A stretch of 64,000 nt of DNA from Streptomyces thinghirensis (lineage in GTDB: Bacteria; Actinomycetota; Actinomycetia; Streptomycetales; Streptomycetaceae), in contig JAKFGP010000058.1 in NCBI GenBank assembly GCA_021502835.1, positions 124,001-188,000 of the forward strand, read 5' to 3'. Positions within the stretch are counted from its first letter, which is position 1. Each line of letters begins with the position of its first letter. Shown piece by piece: positions 20,000-30,559 of the stretch. The notes beneath the pieces were generated by a model that made no database searches, had not been told where the DNA came from, and saw nothing but the letters and a program-made list of their open reading frames with translations. Made by a program: the position numbers and the translations under genes.

Positions 20000-21170
20000 T
20001 CACTCGTCGATCTTGGTGAGCAGACGCTCCTCGATGTCCGGGACACCGATCTGCTGGACCAGCTCGGCGAAGAAGACGCGGACCACCAGGCGGCGGGCGT
20101 CGATCTCGGGGATGCCACGCGCCCATCAGGTAGAAGAGCTGCTCGTCGTCGAAGCGGCCGGTGGCCGAGGCGTGGCCGGCGCCGACGATCTCGCCGGTCT
20201 CGATCTCCAGGTTCGGCACCGAGTCGACCCGCGCGCCGTCCGTGAGGACGAGGTTGCGGTTCATCTCGTAGGTGTCGGTGCCCTCGGCCGCTGACCTCGA
20301 TGAGCACGTCGCCGATCCAGACCGCGTGCGCCGTCGTCGCCCTGCAGCGCGCCCTTGTAGACGACGTTGGACTTGCAGTGCGGGACGTTGTGGTCGACCA
20401 GGAGGCGGTGGCTCCTGGTGCTGGCCCTGGTCGGTGAAGTAGAGGCCGAACAGCTCGGCCTCGCCGCCGGGGACCGGCGTAGGCGACGCGCGGGTGCAGC
20501 CGGACCAGGTCGCCGCCGAAGGTGACCACGAAGGACGTTGAAGGTGGCGTCCCGGCCGATCAGCGCGTTGTGCTGGCCGACGTGCGACGGCCTTGTCGTC
20601 CCCAGTCCTGGACGGGGACGACGGTCAGCTTGGCGCCGTCGCCCAGGACGTAGTCGACGTTGGCGGCGAGCACCCGCGTCACCGGTGTGGTCGATGACGA
20701 CCACGGCCTCGGCGAAGGCACCAGCAGCTCGACGACCTGGTGGGCGTAGGCGGTGCCGCCCTCGCCGTGCACGGCGATGCGGATCGGCTCGGTGAGGACC
20801 GTCTCCTTGGGGACGGTGAGCACGCCGGCCTTCTCGAACGCCGAGTAGGCCTGGGCGGCGACCCGGTCCACGGGGGTGCCGGCCCTGCCGATGCGCGCGT
20901 CGTCACGGCCGACGGTCTCCACGACGACACCCTCAGCGCGTCGTGTCGACCTTCACGCCGTCGCCGGTGGCGACGCGGTGCCGTCGTGCAGCCCGCGCAG
21001 CCGCTCCAGCGGCGTGAACCGCCACTCCTCCTCGCGGCCGTGCGGGACCGGGAAGTCCGCCACGTCGAAGGACGCGGGCGCGCTCATGCGCGTGGCGACG
21101 GTCGACTCGGCGGCCACCGCGATCTGGCCGCGGTGGTGGACCCCACGGGGATGTTCTGAGCCTCAGCCAT
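20000..21170 (-). CDS. sufD: Fe-S assembly scaffold subunit SufD
   Basis: SufD pairs with SufB and SufC to build [4Fe-4S] clusters. It begins MAEAQNIPVGSTTAAQIAVAAESTVATRMSAPASFDVADFPVPHGREEEWRFTPLERLRGLHDG. The beta-helix core includes FEKAGVLTVPKETVLTEPIRIAVHGEGG, ANVDYVLGDGAKLTVVPVQDW, LVDHNVPHCKSNVVYKGAL and MNRNLVLTDGARVDSVPNLEIETGEIVGAGHASATGRFDDEQLFYLMG. The conserved VGAGHAS histidine and the end DIEERLLTKIDE are present. About 393 residues. More than eight indels between 20110 and 20990. Confidence 0.92.
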
Positions 21171-21229
21171 GGCTGTCGGTCTGCTCTCTTCCTACGTCAG
21201 AAATCTGGCGACTGCTTCGGGGGCGGGTC

Positions 21230-22650
21230 TTAGCCGACCGCGCCTTCCATCTGCAGCTCGATCAGCCGGTTGAGCTCGAGGGCGTACTCCATCGGCAGCT
21301 CCTTGGCGATCGGCTCGACGAAGCCGCGCACGATCATCGCCATCGCCTCGAACTCGCTCAGACCTCGGCTCATCAGGTAGAAGAGCTGGTCCTCGGAGAC
21401 CTTGGAGACGGTCGCCTCGTGGCCCATGGACACGTCGTCCTCGCGGACGTCCGCGTAGGGGGTACGTGTCGGAGCGGGAGATGGTGTCGACGAGCAGCGC
21501 GTCGCACAGCACGTTCGACTTGGAGCCGTGGGCGCCTCGCCGATCTCGACGAGACCGCGGTAGGAGGTGCGGCCGCCGCCGCGCCGCCACGGACTTGGAG
21601 ACGATGTTGGAGGACGTGTTGGGCGCCATGTGGACCATCTTGGAGCCGGCGTCCTGGTGCTGGCCCTCGCCCGCGAAGGCGATGGACAGGGTCTCGCCCT
21701 TGGCGTGCTCGCCCATCAGGTAGACGGCCGGGTACTTCATCGTCACCTTGGGCCGATGTTGCCGTCGATCCACTCCATGGTCGCGCCCTCGTACGCCACG
21801 GCGCGCTTGGTGACCAGGTTGTAGACGTTGTTCGACCAGTTCTGGATGGTCGTGTAGCGGCAGCGGGCGTTCTTCTTGACGATGATCTCGACCACGGCGG
21901 AGTGCAGCGAGTCCGACTTGTAGATCGGAGCCGTGCAGCCCTCGACGTAGTGCACGTAGGCACCCTCGTCGACGATGATCAGGGTCCGCTCGAACTGACC
22001 CATGTTCTCCGTGTTGATACGGAAGTAGGCCTGGAGCGGGATCTCGACGTGCACGCCCTTCGGCACGTAGATGAAGAGCCGCCGGACCACACCGCGCTGT
22101 TCAGCGAGGCGAACTTGTTGTCGCCGACGGGGATGACGGTCCCGAAGTACTCCTTGAAGAGCTCCGGGTGCTCCTTCAGGGCCGTGTCGGTGTCCAGGAA
22201 GATGACGCCCTGCTCCTCCAGGTCCTCGCGGATCTGGTGGTAGACGACCTCGGACTCGTACTGGGCCGCGACACCGGCGACGGGCGCTGCTTCTCCGCCT
22301 CGGGGATGCCGAGCTTGTCGTACGTGTTCTTGATGTCCTCGGGCAGGTCCTCCCAGGACTCCGCCTGCTTCTCCGTGGAGCGCACGAAGTACTTGATGTT
22401 GTCGAAGTCGATGCCCGACAGGTCCGAGCCCCAGTTCGGCATGGGCTTCTTCTCGAAGAGGCGCAGGCCCTTGAGGCGGAGCTTGGTCATCCACTCCGGC
22501 TCGTTCTTCTTCGACGAGATGTCGCGGACGAGTCCTCGTTGATGCCGCGCTTGGCAGAGGCGCCGGCCGTGTCGGAGTCGGCCCAGCCGTATTCGTACTT
22601 GCCCAGGCCCTCGAGCTCAGGGTGAGAGCAGTCTCCGTGGGGAGAGTCAT
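21230..22650 (-). CDS. sufB: Fe-S assembly scaffold subunit SufB
   Basis: SufB is the cluster scaffold that receives sulfur. It begins [28 protein letters not shown]. Key blocks are [144 protein letters not shown], the conserved EGCTAP cysteine, [25 protein letters not shown] and [66 protein letters not shown]. About 473 residues. Indels near 21465, 21535, 21580, 21755, 22090, 22280 and 22535. Start overlaps the sufR stop (ATGA). Confidence 0.94.
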
Positions 22651-23411
22651 GCGGGGTTCCTCCCGGCCGTGCTTGCAGGATGCGTTAGCGGTGTTCGTGG
22701 GCGCTTGCGCCGGGGCGGCGGCGCGTGCGAAGTCTTCGGAATGAACGTGGTGCAGACCCCGTCGCCGTGCGCGATGGTCGCGAGCCGCTGTGCATGAGTA
22801 CCGAGCAGCTCGGCGAAAAATTCCGTCTCCGCCTCGCACAACTGCGGGAAACTGCTCCTGCGACGTGGGCGACCGGGCATGGTGCTGGCACAGCTGCTCG
22901 CCCTGCTCGGGGGTGGGGTGCGCTCCCGCGCGGTAGCAGCGTACCCGTCCGCGCTCAGGGCCTTGGCCAGCGCTTCCGTGCGCTTCTCGGGCGGGACGGA
23001 CTCGACCGCCTTGGGTACGCACCTCCCTGGGCGGCGATCCGGGCGCGGGCGAAGGCGGCGATCGCCTGCTCCCGCCCTCCTGCCGGCCGATCCAGCGCAG
23101 GGCGTCGCGCGCCAGCTTGTCGTGCGACTGGTCGAGGCGTCCCGGCCGCAGTCGGTGAGCGCGAAGACCTTGGCGGGTCGTCCGCGCGTGCGCGTGCCGT
23201 AGACCCGCTGCTCACGGGCTTCGACCACGTCGTCGGCGACCAGCGCGTCGAGGTGGCGCCGGACGGCGGCCTGGGTGAGACCCAGACGCCCGGCGAGCTC
23301 GGCGACGGTCGACGGCCCGTGGTCCAGGACGGAGCGCGCAGACACGGTTGCAGGTGGACCGCTCACCGGTCGCGAGTTCCTCCTGCGCGGAGCCTCGCCA
23401 ACGTTTTTCAC
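22647..23411 (-). CDS. sufR: Fe-S-sensing repressor SufR
   Basis: A DeoR/ArsR-like winged helix ([68 protein letters not shown]) precedes a domain that binds a [4Fe-4S] cluster. After correcting one missing base near 22883, the cysteines read EQLCQHHCPVAHVA, then [35 protein letters not shown]. Such proteins repress the suf operon when clusters are plentiful. It is the first gene of the operon and overlaps sufB. I used GTG 23411; an ATG at 23421 behind GGAGG would also work if one base is an error. Aac(3) diverges 120 bp away. Confidence 0.9.
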   Translation of the reverse strand: MKNVGEAPRRRNSRPVSGPPATVSARSVLDHGPSTVAELAGRLGLTQAAVRRHLDALVADDVVEAREQRVYGTRTRGRPAKVFALTDCGRDASTSRTTSWRATPCAGSAGRRAGAGDRRLRPRPDRRPGRCVPKAVESVPPEKRTEALAKALSADGYAATARERTPPPSRASSCASTMPGRPRRRSSFPQLCEAETEFFAELLGTHAQRLATIAHGDGVCTTFIPKTSHAPPPRRKRPRTPLTHPASTAGRNPA

Positions 23412-23534
23412 AACGCCATTGTTGCGTAATTCCTCCGGGGTCGGCAAGCCGCGTCCGGATCTTCGTGCGGTGCCCTGCGTCACTTGGGTACACCTTAACC
23501 TGACCTGCGGAAACGATCTCTGATCGATCAACCG

Positions 23535-24365
23535 GTGGCGCGCGGGATCGGCCCGGGGCACTCCCCGGCGCCCCACCCCCTCCCACCGGCCCACTCGTCA
23601 CCCCGCGGCGCGATCGCCGCCGGGCTGCGCGCAGCTTCGGTGTGCGGACCGACGACACCCTCCTCGTGCACTCCTCCCTCAGCACTCTCGGCTGGGTCTG
23701 CGGAGGTCCCGGTCGCGGTCGTCCAGGGACTGCTCGACGCGCTCGGCCCGGACGGCACGCTGGTGGTCCCCACCCAGACCCGGCGACCTCTCGGACCCGG
23801 CCTGTGGAAGAGCCCGCCGGTGCCCGAGGAGTGGTGGGACACCGTCCGGACCGCGATGCCCGCCTACGACCCCGCTGATCACGCCCTCACGCGGGGTCGG
23901 GGTGCTGCCCGAGACCGTACGCACCTGGCCGGGCGCCCTGCGCAGCGCGCACCCGCAGACGTCCTTCGCGGCCCTCGGCCCACGCGCCCGCCGAGGTGGT
24001 CGCGGGGCACGCGACCGATTGCCGGCTGGGGCGAGCGCAGTCCGCTGGCGACCCTGGAGCGGCTGGGCGCCCGGGTGCTGCTGCTCGGCGCGGGCTTCGA
24101 GGTGTGCACGGGCTTCCACCTCGCCGAGTACCTGATTCCGTCCCCGCTGGTGGAGGTGGGGCGGCCGGGACCGGTGGGCTGGGGAACGGGTCACCGAGGT
24201 GTCGATCACCTCGGACCGGTTCGACGAGCTGGGCCACGACTTCGAACGGGACCGGCCCGTCGTACCAGGGGACGGGTCGGCGCGGCCGTCACGCGGCTGT
24301 TCCCGCTGGCGGACGCGGTCGCCTACGCGGAGCGCTGGCTCGCCGCGCACCGTCCCCGCGAGTGA
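23535..24365 (+). CDS. Aminoglycoside N(3)-acetyltransferase family protein
   Basis: The reconstructed protein is about 275 residues. Family motifs: VRTDDTLLVHSSLSTLGWVCGGPVAVVQGLLDALGPDGTLVVPTQTGDLSDP, VPEEWWDTVRTAMPAYDP, GVLPETVRTWPGALRSAHPQTSFAALGPRAAEVVAGHATD, ERSPLATLERLGARVLLLGAGFEVCTGFHLAEYLIPSP, then VSITSDRFDELGHDFER and AAVTRLFPLADAVAYAERWLAAHRPRE. The SHPQ-(x)n-H and GAGF-(x)n-HLAEY acetyl-CoA and catalytic histidine regions match AAC(3). Such enzymes can acetylate aminoglycosides, but chromosomal Streptomyces homologues may have other substrates. Indels near 23635, 23705, 23790, 23895, 23985, 24180 and 24275. Confidence 0.87.
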   Translation: MARGIGPGHSPAPHPLPPAHSSPRGAIAAGLRAASVCGPTTPSSCTPPSALSAGSAEVPVAVVQGLLDALGPDGTLVVPTQTRRPLGPGLWKSPPVPEEWWDTVRTAMPAYDPADHALTRGRGAARDRTHLAGRPAQRAPADVLRGPRPTRPPRWSRGTRPIAGWGERSPLATLERLGARVLLLGAGFEVCTGFHLAEYLIPSPLVEVGRPGPVGWGTGHRGVDHLGPVRRAGPRLRTGPARRTRGRVGAAVTRLFPLADAVAYAERWLAAHRPRE

Positions 24366-24776
24366 CGGCCCGGGCAACCGGCCTCGAACGACGTGCCCGG
24401 TCGCCCGCTGCCGCACCGGGCACCGGTGAGCGGCCCCGCGCGGGGCGCCTCGCGAGCCTCGGCACACCCCGCGAGCGACGGCTCACGGGCCTGAGCCCCG
24501 TACGCCGACGAGCGCCGCCCCCGTACCCACCCGCGCCCGGACGCCACAAGCACCGCGTCCAATCCCCGCGGCAAACCCCTGCGTCCGCCCGCGTACGGCC
24601 ACCTCAGTGCCGTGGCCCCCCCCGCGGCCGCCCGCACACGGCCCTGAGCGGCGTACGCCGTCCCGGTCCGCAAGCGTTCACCGGCCCCCACGAGCGCCCC
24701 TGTACGCCCACCCCTCCGGAGGAGATCCCGCACCCCCGCGCCTGAGTCCCCGGCCGCGTACCTAGACTCGTGACCC
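24366..24776. other. 411-bp gap without a gene
   Basis: The gap between aac(3) and the ABC ATPase gene is extremely G+C-rich and lies between two genes on the same strand. It has several CCCGCGAG(C/T) and GTACGCC-like repeats and no protein-like reading frame that holds up. No clear terminator or promoter was found. Confidence 0.4.
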
Positions 24777-25705
24777 ATGCGAAGCGAGCCCGTGGTCCAG
24801 GTCCAGGCCCTGGTGAAGCGGTACGGCACGAAGACCGCGGTGGACGGCCTCGACCTGGTGGCCCGGGCGGGTGTGACCGCCGTACTCGGCCCCAACGGGG
24901 CGGGCAAGACGACCACCGTCGAGACCTGCAGAGGGTTACCGCGGGCCCGACTCCGGCACGGTGCGCGTGCTGGGCCTCGACCCGGTGGCACAGGGCTCCG
25001 AGCTGCGGCCCCGGATCGGCGTGATGCTCCAGTCCGGCGGCGTCTACTCCGGCGCCCGCGCGGACGAGATGCTGCGCCACGTCGCGAAGCTGCACGCCCA
25101 CCCGCTGGACGTCGACGCGCTGATCGAGCGGCTCGGCCTCGGCTCGTGCGGCCGGACGACGTACCGCAGACTCTCCGGCGGCCAGCAGCAGCGGCTCGCC
25201 CTGGCGATGGCCGTCGTCGGCCGCCCCGAGCTGGTGTTCCTGGACGAGCCCACCGCCGGCCTGGATCCGCAGGCCCGCCGCGCCACCTGGGACCTCGTAC
25301 GGGACCTGCGCGGCGACGGCGTCCTCGGTGATCCTCACCACGCACCACATGGACGAGGCCGAGCAGCTGGCCGACGACGTCGCCGTCATCGACGCCGGCC
25401 GGGTCATCGCGCAGGGCTCGCCCGAGGAGCTGTGCCGCGGTGGCGCCGAGAACACCCTGCGGTTCTCCGGCCGGCCCGGACTGGACGTCGCGTCCCTGCT
25501 CAGGCGCTGCCCGCGGACTCCGCGCGGCCGCCGAGCTGACCCCGGGCTCCTACCGCGTCAACGGCAAGGTCGACCCCCAGCTGCTCGCCACGGTGACCTC
25601 CTGGTGCGCCCAGCACGGGGTGATGCCGGACCGCATCTCGGTGGAGCGGCACACACCCTGGAGGACGTCTTTCTGGAGCTGACGGGCAAGGAGTTGCGCT
25701 CATGA
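24777..25705 (+). CDS. ABC exporter ATP-binding protein (DrrA/Nod-type)
   Basis: About 308 residues. VVQVQALVKRYGTKTAVDGLDLVARAGVTAVLGPNGAGKTTTVETC carries Walker A (GPNGAGKTT). The signature is YRRLSGGQQQRLALAMAVVGRPELVFLDEPTAGLDPQARR with Walker B, and TTHHMDEAEQLADDVAVIDAGRVIAQGSPEEL gives the switch histidine. It ends FLELTGKELRS. It powers export of an unknown substrate through the membrane partner encoded next, whose ATG overlaps this stop (ATGA). Indels near 24925, 25325, 25505 and 25655. Confidence 0.92.
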
Positions 25706-26483
25706 CGACGACGACCACCGGTACGTACACGCCGAAGCCCGGTGCCGCGCCACTCGGCCGCATGATCGCGACCCAGGCCGTGCTCGAGACGAAGATGCTG
25801 CTGCGCAACGGCGAGCAGTTGCTGCTGACGGTGATCATCCCGACGCTGCTGCTCCTCCTGTTCAGCTCGTGGACATCATCGACACCGGCGCCGGCGAGGC
25901 CGTCGACTTCCTCGCGCCCGGCATCCTGGCGCTCGCCGTGATGTCGACGGCGTTCACCGGGCAGGCCATCGGCACCGGCTTCGAGCGCCGGTGGCCGGCG
26001 TACTCAAGCGGCTGGCCGCCTCGCCGCTGCCGCGCTGGGCACTGATGACCGCGAAGACGGTGTCCGTGCTGGTGCACTGAGGTCCTCCAGATCGTCCTGC
26101 TGACGGTGATCGCCTTCCGCGCTGGGCTGGTCGCCGCACGGCAACCCGTTCGCCGTGCTGCTGCTCCTGGTCCTCGGCACGGCCGCCTTCTCCGGGCTCC
26201 GGGCTGCTGATGGCGGGCACGCTGAAGGCGGAGGCTACGCTGGCCGCCGCTAACCTGGTCTTCCTGCTGCTGCTCGTGGGCGGCGGGGTGATCGTGCCGC
26301 TGGACAAGTTCCCGGACGCGGCGCAGAGCGTGCTGGGGCTGTTGCCGATCTCCCGCCCTGTCGGACGGGCTGCGGGACGTCCTCCAGCACGGGGCCGGGA
26401 TGCCCTGGGGCGACCTGGGAATCCTCGCCGTGTGGGCGGTCGGGGGGCTCGCGGCGGCCGGGAGGTTCTTCCGCTGGGAGTAG
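25702..26483 (+). CDS. ABC-2 type exporter permease
   Basis: About 258 residues with six predicted membrane segments: GRMIATQAVLETKMLLRNGEQLLLTVIIPTLLLLLFS, VDFLAPGILALAVMSTAFTGQAIGTGFERRYGVLKRLAASPLPRWALMTAKTVSVLV, EVLQIVLLTVIAFALGWSPHGNPFAVLLLLVLGTAAFSGLGLLMAGTLKAEATLAAANLVFLLLLVGGGVIVPLDKFPDAAQSVLGLLPIS and GAGMPWGDLGILAVWAVGGLAAAGRFFRWE. This is the ABC-2 membrane family paired with DrrA-type ATPases. Cotranslated with the ATPase. Indels near 25870, 25993, 26078, 26120, 26200 and 26358. Confidence 0.9.
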
Positions 26484-26548
26484 GCGCCCGGGCCGGAGAT
26501 CGGGACCCTAGTGAAAGCGTGCACAAGCGGACGCCTACGATGGACGGC

Positions 26549-27550
26549 GTGCCAAACGTGACCCGCGCCGACGCCGCAGCCGCCGTGCGCAACCCACTCG
26601 CCTTCATCGCCGCACGCTGGACCCCGGAGCCCCGGACGGTCCGCCGGGCGGCCCTCGCCGCGCTCACCATGGCGGTGCTCATCGTCGTCACCGGCGGTGC
26701 CGTGCGCCTGACCGGCTCGGGCCTCGGCTGCCCGACCTGGCCCAAGTGCACCGACGACTCGCTGACCACCACCAGTGAGATGGGCTTCACGGCGTCATCG
26801 AGTTCGGCAACCGCCTGCTGACCTACGTGCTGTGCGCCGCGTCGGCTGGGCGATCATCGCCGCGCGGTCGCAGAAGCCCTACCGGCGTGACTTGACGCGG
26901 GCTGGGCTGGCTGCAGTTCTGGATCGTGATGGGCAACGGCGATCCTCGGCGGCATCGTGGTCCTGGTCGGCCTCAACCCGTACACCGTCGCGGCCCACTT
27001 CCTGCTGTCGACCGCGCTGATCGCCGTCGCGACCGTGATGTGGCAGCGCACCCGGGAGGGCGACGCGGCACCGCGCCCCCTGGTCGGCAGGGCGTCGTCC
27101 AGCAGCTGGTGTGGGCACTGATCGCCGTCTCCGTGCTGCTGATCGCGGTCGGCACGGTGGTCACCGGGGCCGGTCCGCACGCGGGCGACTCCAGCGATGT
27201 CCCCCGCATGCCGCGCTCGACTGGGAGACGGTGAGCAAGGTGCACGCCGTGCTGGCGTGGGTCGTGGTGACGCTGACGTTCGCCCTGTGGTTCGTCCTGA
27301 AGGCGGTCGACGCGCCCAAGGGGCCCGCTGGCCCGCACCCGCGACCTGTTCCTGGTGCTGCCGCACAGGGGGCCATCGGCTACGTCCAGTACTTCACCGA
27401 CCTGCCCGAGGTCCTGGTCGCCCTGCACATGCTCGCTCGTGCGTGATGTGGATCGCGGCGCTGAGGGGTGCGCTGGCGCTGCGCGAGCGGCCGGAGGAGA
27501 CGGCCGGTGTGCCCGGCCCGGCGGCGGAGGCGACGCTCACACGGGCCTGA
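26549..27550 (+). CDS. ctaA: Heme A synthase CtaA/COX15
   Basis: CtaA oxidises heme O to heme A for cytochrome aa3 oxidase in the inner membrane. About 334 residues with eight membrane helices. Motifs: VLIVVTGGAVRLTGSGLGCPTWPKCTDDSL (paired cysteines), EFGNRLLTYVLC (heme-ligand region), LNPYTVAAHFLLSTALIAVATVMWQRT, LIAVGTVVTGAGPHAGDSSDVPRMPLDWETVSKVHAVLAWVVV (H ligand), and QGAIGYVQYFTDLPEVLVALHMLGSCVMWIAAL. I chose GTG 26549; TACGAT at 26536-26541 lies just upstream as a possible -10, suggesting a leaderless transcript. An in-frame ATG lies at 26540. The 3' end overlaps the convergent amidohydrolase gene by 14 nt. Confidence 0.92.
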
Positions 27551-28693
27551 ACGGGCTGACGTTCCCGGCGGGAGGCCCCGGTGCCTGCTCCAGGCCGTAC
27601 ACCCGCCCCGCGTTCCCCGAAGCGATCATCCCCGCCACCGCTGCGGTCCCCAGGGACCACGCCCCTCGGCTCGACCCAGGGTGCCCAGCACCTCGTCCCA
27701 GGGCCTCGCGGAACAGCCGGGCGGCGGACCACTGCAGCTCGGGCAGGCCCTGGGCGCCGCTGGAGAACAGGATCTTGCCGAAGGGGGCCAGCTCTAGGAT
27801 CTCCGCGAGAACCGTGGCCGCGCGGGCGCCGGTGCGCACCAGGGCGGCGCCCGAGTCGGCTGTAGATGTGGGGGAAGACGCTGGCGAGGTGGGCGGCGTG
27901 GCGGTGGTACGGGTAGCCGTGCAGCAGGACCAGGTCGGTGCCGAGGCCGGCGGTGGCCCGCACGAAGTCCGTCAGCAGGACCGGGTCGGTGCGGTCGATG
28001 CGCAGGCCGGGCTCGCCGAGGCCCGCGTGCAGCTGGAGCGGCAGACCCGAGGCGCCGGCGATCCACAGCAGGTGCCGCAGCAGTACCGGGTCGCTCAGCT
28101 CACCGCCGACCTCGCGTCCGGTCAGCCAGCGGGCGACGGCGCCGCGCACCTCCCCGGGCCTCGGCGGTTCCGGCGCGAGCGCCAGGCCGTGCCGTATCGC
28201 CCGCGACGGAGGTGAAGGCGACCGCGTTCGCGGCGGCGCCGTGCACGGCCTCGGCGAGGTTGGCGAGGAATGACTCGACGGTGCCGGAGGTGTCGGCGAC
28301 CCGCTCGGCGAGCAGTTCGAGGCGCACGATCTCGTGAGCGCGTCCGGTCCGCGGCGACGCCATCTCGGCGGGGGCCGGTGAGGTCGCCGGGTAGGCCCGC
28401 GTCGACCAGGTAGGTCGTGATACCGCTGCCCGCGCAGCAGCCGGCGGTCGGCCTCCATGACGCCCAGCTCCCGGCGCCGGGCCAGATAGCGGCGGGCGGG
28501 CGGTGCGGTTCCAGCCCAGCAGGGCGGGCACCAGCGGCGTACCGCGAAGCCGGTCTGGGTGTCGAAGAGGGTGGTGCCCGGCGCGGGCGGTCCCTCGGTG
28601 CGGGCCAGCCGGGCCTCGAAAGGTGCCGAGGCCCAGCTCCGTTCTCAGGACGCCGTGGCAGTACTGGTCCACCAGGGACGGCGTTTCGATCAT
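27537..28693 (-). CDS. Amidohydrolase-family protein (FluG N-domain-like)
   Basis: About 380 residues. It starts [23 protein letters not shown], where the D-x-x-CHG region supplies metal ligands. [21 protein letters not shown], [111 protein letters not shown] and [34 protein letters not shown] follow. The QLHAGLG and HGYPYHR histidines and the C-terminal SS-x-x-PE segment match metal-dependent hydrolases related to the N-terminal part of FluG. The substrate is unknown. Many indels. Convergent with ctaA. Confidence 0.85.
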
Positions 28694-28792
28694 CCGGGCT
28701 CCCCGTGATGGGACCGTGCGCCGTGCGGTTCCCGGGCCTTGCGGCTCGTGAGCCCTGACGGCTTCCTACGGTCCCAACGGGTGAACCCGGTC

Positions 28793-29139
28793 TCAGGTGT
28801 TGCTCGGGCCGCCCACCTGGATGCCCGCCATGCGCGACCACTCAGCAGGGGCCGGTCTCCACCTTGGCCGCGAACTCGCCGTCGAAGTCCTCGTGGACGG
28901 TGATCCCGGACTTCTCCACGGCCTTCCGCGCCGTCTCGTAGGAGCGCGCGACCAGGTCGCCCCCAGGCGCCGTCCGCGCCGACGAGCACGATCCGGGCAC
29001 CGCGCTCACCGAGGTAGGCCACCTGGCCCTCGGCGCCGCCGTGCGCCTTGGAGAAGGAGTCGATCCGCCCGGCCAGCCGGGTCACCCGGCGCTCGGCCCG
29101 CCGGTCGGCCTTCGTGTCAACCTGCTGCGTGTCTGCCAT
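28793..29139 (-). CDS. Conserved hypothetical protein
   Basis: About 114 residues: [114 protein letters not shown]. It is soluble with a charged N-terminal helix. The [17 protein letters not shown] centre looks like a strand-loop-helix, but I cannot name a fold. It lies between ctaB and the amidohydrolase gene on the same strand, cut off from ctaB by the strong terminator at 29173-29216. Indels near 28970 and 28845. Confidence 0.8.
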
Positions 29140-29172
29140 GACCAGGATGCTACCGACGGGTAGATCAAACGG

Positions 29173-29216
29173 CGACGGGCGGGGTGCGTGGCCTTGACCA
29201 CGCACCCCGCCCGTCG
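29173..29216 (-). terminator. Strong terminator after ctaB
   Basis: CGACGGGCGGGGTGCGTGG pairs perfectly with CCACGCACCCCGCCCGTCG: a 19-bp stem with a 6-nt loop, starting 21 nt past the ctaB stop. The stem is symmetric and could work in both directions. Confidence 0.9.
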
Positions 29217-29236
29217 GAGCCTTCACAAGGAGCTGC

Positions 29237-30190
29237 TCAGCGCAGGAAGGGATCCACCGCGATCGCCAGGAACAGCACCGACACATAGGTGATGGACCAG
29301 TGGAAGAGCCGCATCTCCTTGAGCTTGCCCCCGTCGCCTCGGACTTGGCGCGGTTCTGCAGCCTGTGCGCCTCCCACAGCCACATGCCGCCGGCCAGCAG
29401 GGCCACCGCCGTGTAGAACCAGCCGGTGTAGCCGAGCGGCGTCAGCAGCAGCGACACGACGACCATCACCCAGCTGTAGATGACGATCTGCCGGGCGACG
29501 ACCTTGTTGGAGGCGATGACCGGGAGCATCGGCACGCCGACGCGCGCGTAGTCCTCCTTGACCCTTCATGGACAGCGGCCAGTAGTGCGGCGGCGTCCAG
29601 AAGAACATCACCCCGAAGAGGATGATCGGCGCCCAGGACATCGAGTTGGTCACGGCCGACCAGCCGATGAGTACCGGCAGACAGCCGGCGATGCCGCCCC
29701 AGACGATGTTCTGCGAGGTGCGGCGCTTGAGGATCATCGTGTAGACGACGACGTAGAAGAGGAGGGCGCCGAGCGAGAGCCAGGCCGACAGCCAGTTGAC
29801 GGTGAGGCCGAACAACAGCGTCGAGACGATGGCCAGGGTGAAGCCGAAGACGAGGCATTCGGCCGGGCTGACCATGCCGGTCACCAGTGGCCGCTGCGAG
29901 GTCCGGTCCATCAACGCGTCGATGTCGCGGTCGATGTACATGTTCAGCGCGTTGGCGCCGCCCGCGGACAGGTAACCGCCGACACAGGTCAGCAGCACCA
30001 GCTTCAGATCCGGAACACCCTGTTCGGCCAGGAACATCACCGGAACGGTGGTGATCAGCAGAAGCTCGATGATCCGCGGCTTGGTCAACGCCACGAACGC
30101 CTTGACACGGGCCCCGAACGGCCGGTGACTCGGGCTCTGGCTCGTCCCGATAACCCCCGCTGGACGGGATTCAACGGCCGTCACGCACAC
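29237..30190 (-). CDS. ctaB: Protoheme IX farnesyltransferase (heme O synthase)
   Basis: CtaB adds a farnesyl group to heme B to make heme O, the step before CtaA. It is a membrane protein of about 317 residues. [77 protein letters not shown] carries the UbiA-family NxxxDxxxD motif ([15 protein letters not shown]). [39 protein letters not shown] and [24 protein letters not shown] follow. The GTG at 30190 begins [13 protein letters not shown]; a second GTG at 30184 is possible. Indels at 29335 and 29562. Terminated by the 19-bp hairpin downstream. Confidence 0.94.
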   Translation of the reverse strand: MCVTAVESRPAGVIGTSQSPSHRPFGARVKAFVALTKPRIIELLLITTVPVMFLAEQGVPDLKLVLLTCVGGYLSAGGANALNMYIDRDIDALMDRTSQRPLVTGMVSPAECLVFGFTLAIVSTLLFGLTVNWLSAWLSLGALLFYVVVYTMILKRRTSQNIVWGGIAGCLPVLIGWSAVTNSMSWAPIILFGVMFFWTPPHYWPLSMKGQGGLRARRRADAPGHRLQQGRRPADRHLQLGDGRRVAAADAARLHRLVLHGGGPAGRRHVAVGGAQAAEPRQVRGDGGKLKEMRLFHWSITYVSVLFLAIAVDPFLR

Positions 30191-30559
30191 CCCTGACAGA
30201 GACTCCCAGCAAGCCCGACCGTGTGAAGTGGCGGTAAAGGCTCGCGCGTACCACGCCACTTTAGACGTTGCCCATACCTCGGCCTTCGCGGGGTGGGGTC
30301 GTTGGAAGGGGTGCTCCGACGTGCGTTCGACGGTCGATTGAGCGGTCCGATGAGCGGCTCCGTATTCACTTGGCCGAACGGCGGTTTCGCCCAGTCGACA
30401 GGCGGATCCAAGAGAGTCCCGGCAGTCTGGTTTCCAGCGGAAAACGCACGTACTTACGGGGGTAGGCTCAACAACGGCCGGCCGACTCAGACGCGCCGGC
30501 AGCCGGTGGGCGCCCACGTGCACCGGCATCCGACATGTGGAGAGGAGCCCTGGACTCAG
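30191..30559. other. Divergent ctaB/tkt promoter region
   Basis: This 369-bp gap separates ctaB (minus) and tkt (plus). It should hold both promoters. TAGGCT at 30464-30469 could be a -10 for tkt, and GAGAGGAG just before 30560 is the tkt ribosome binding site. No coding frame in it is convincing. Confidence 0.45.
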
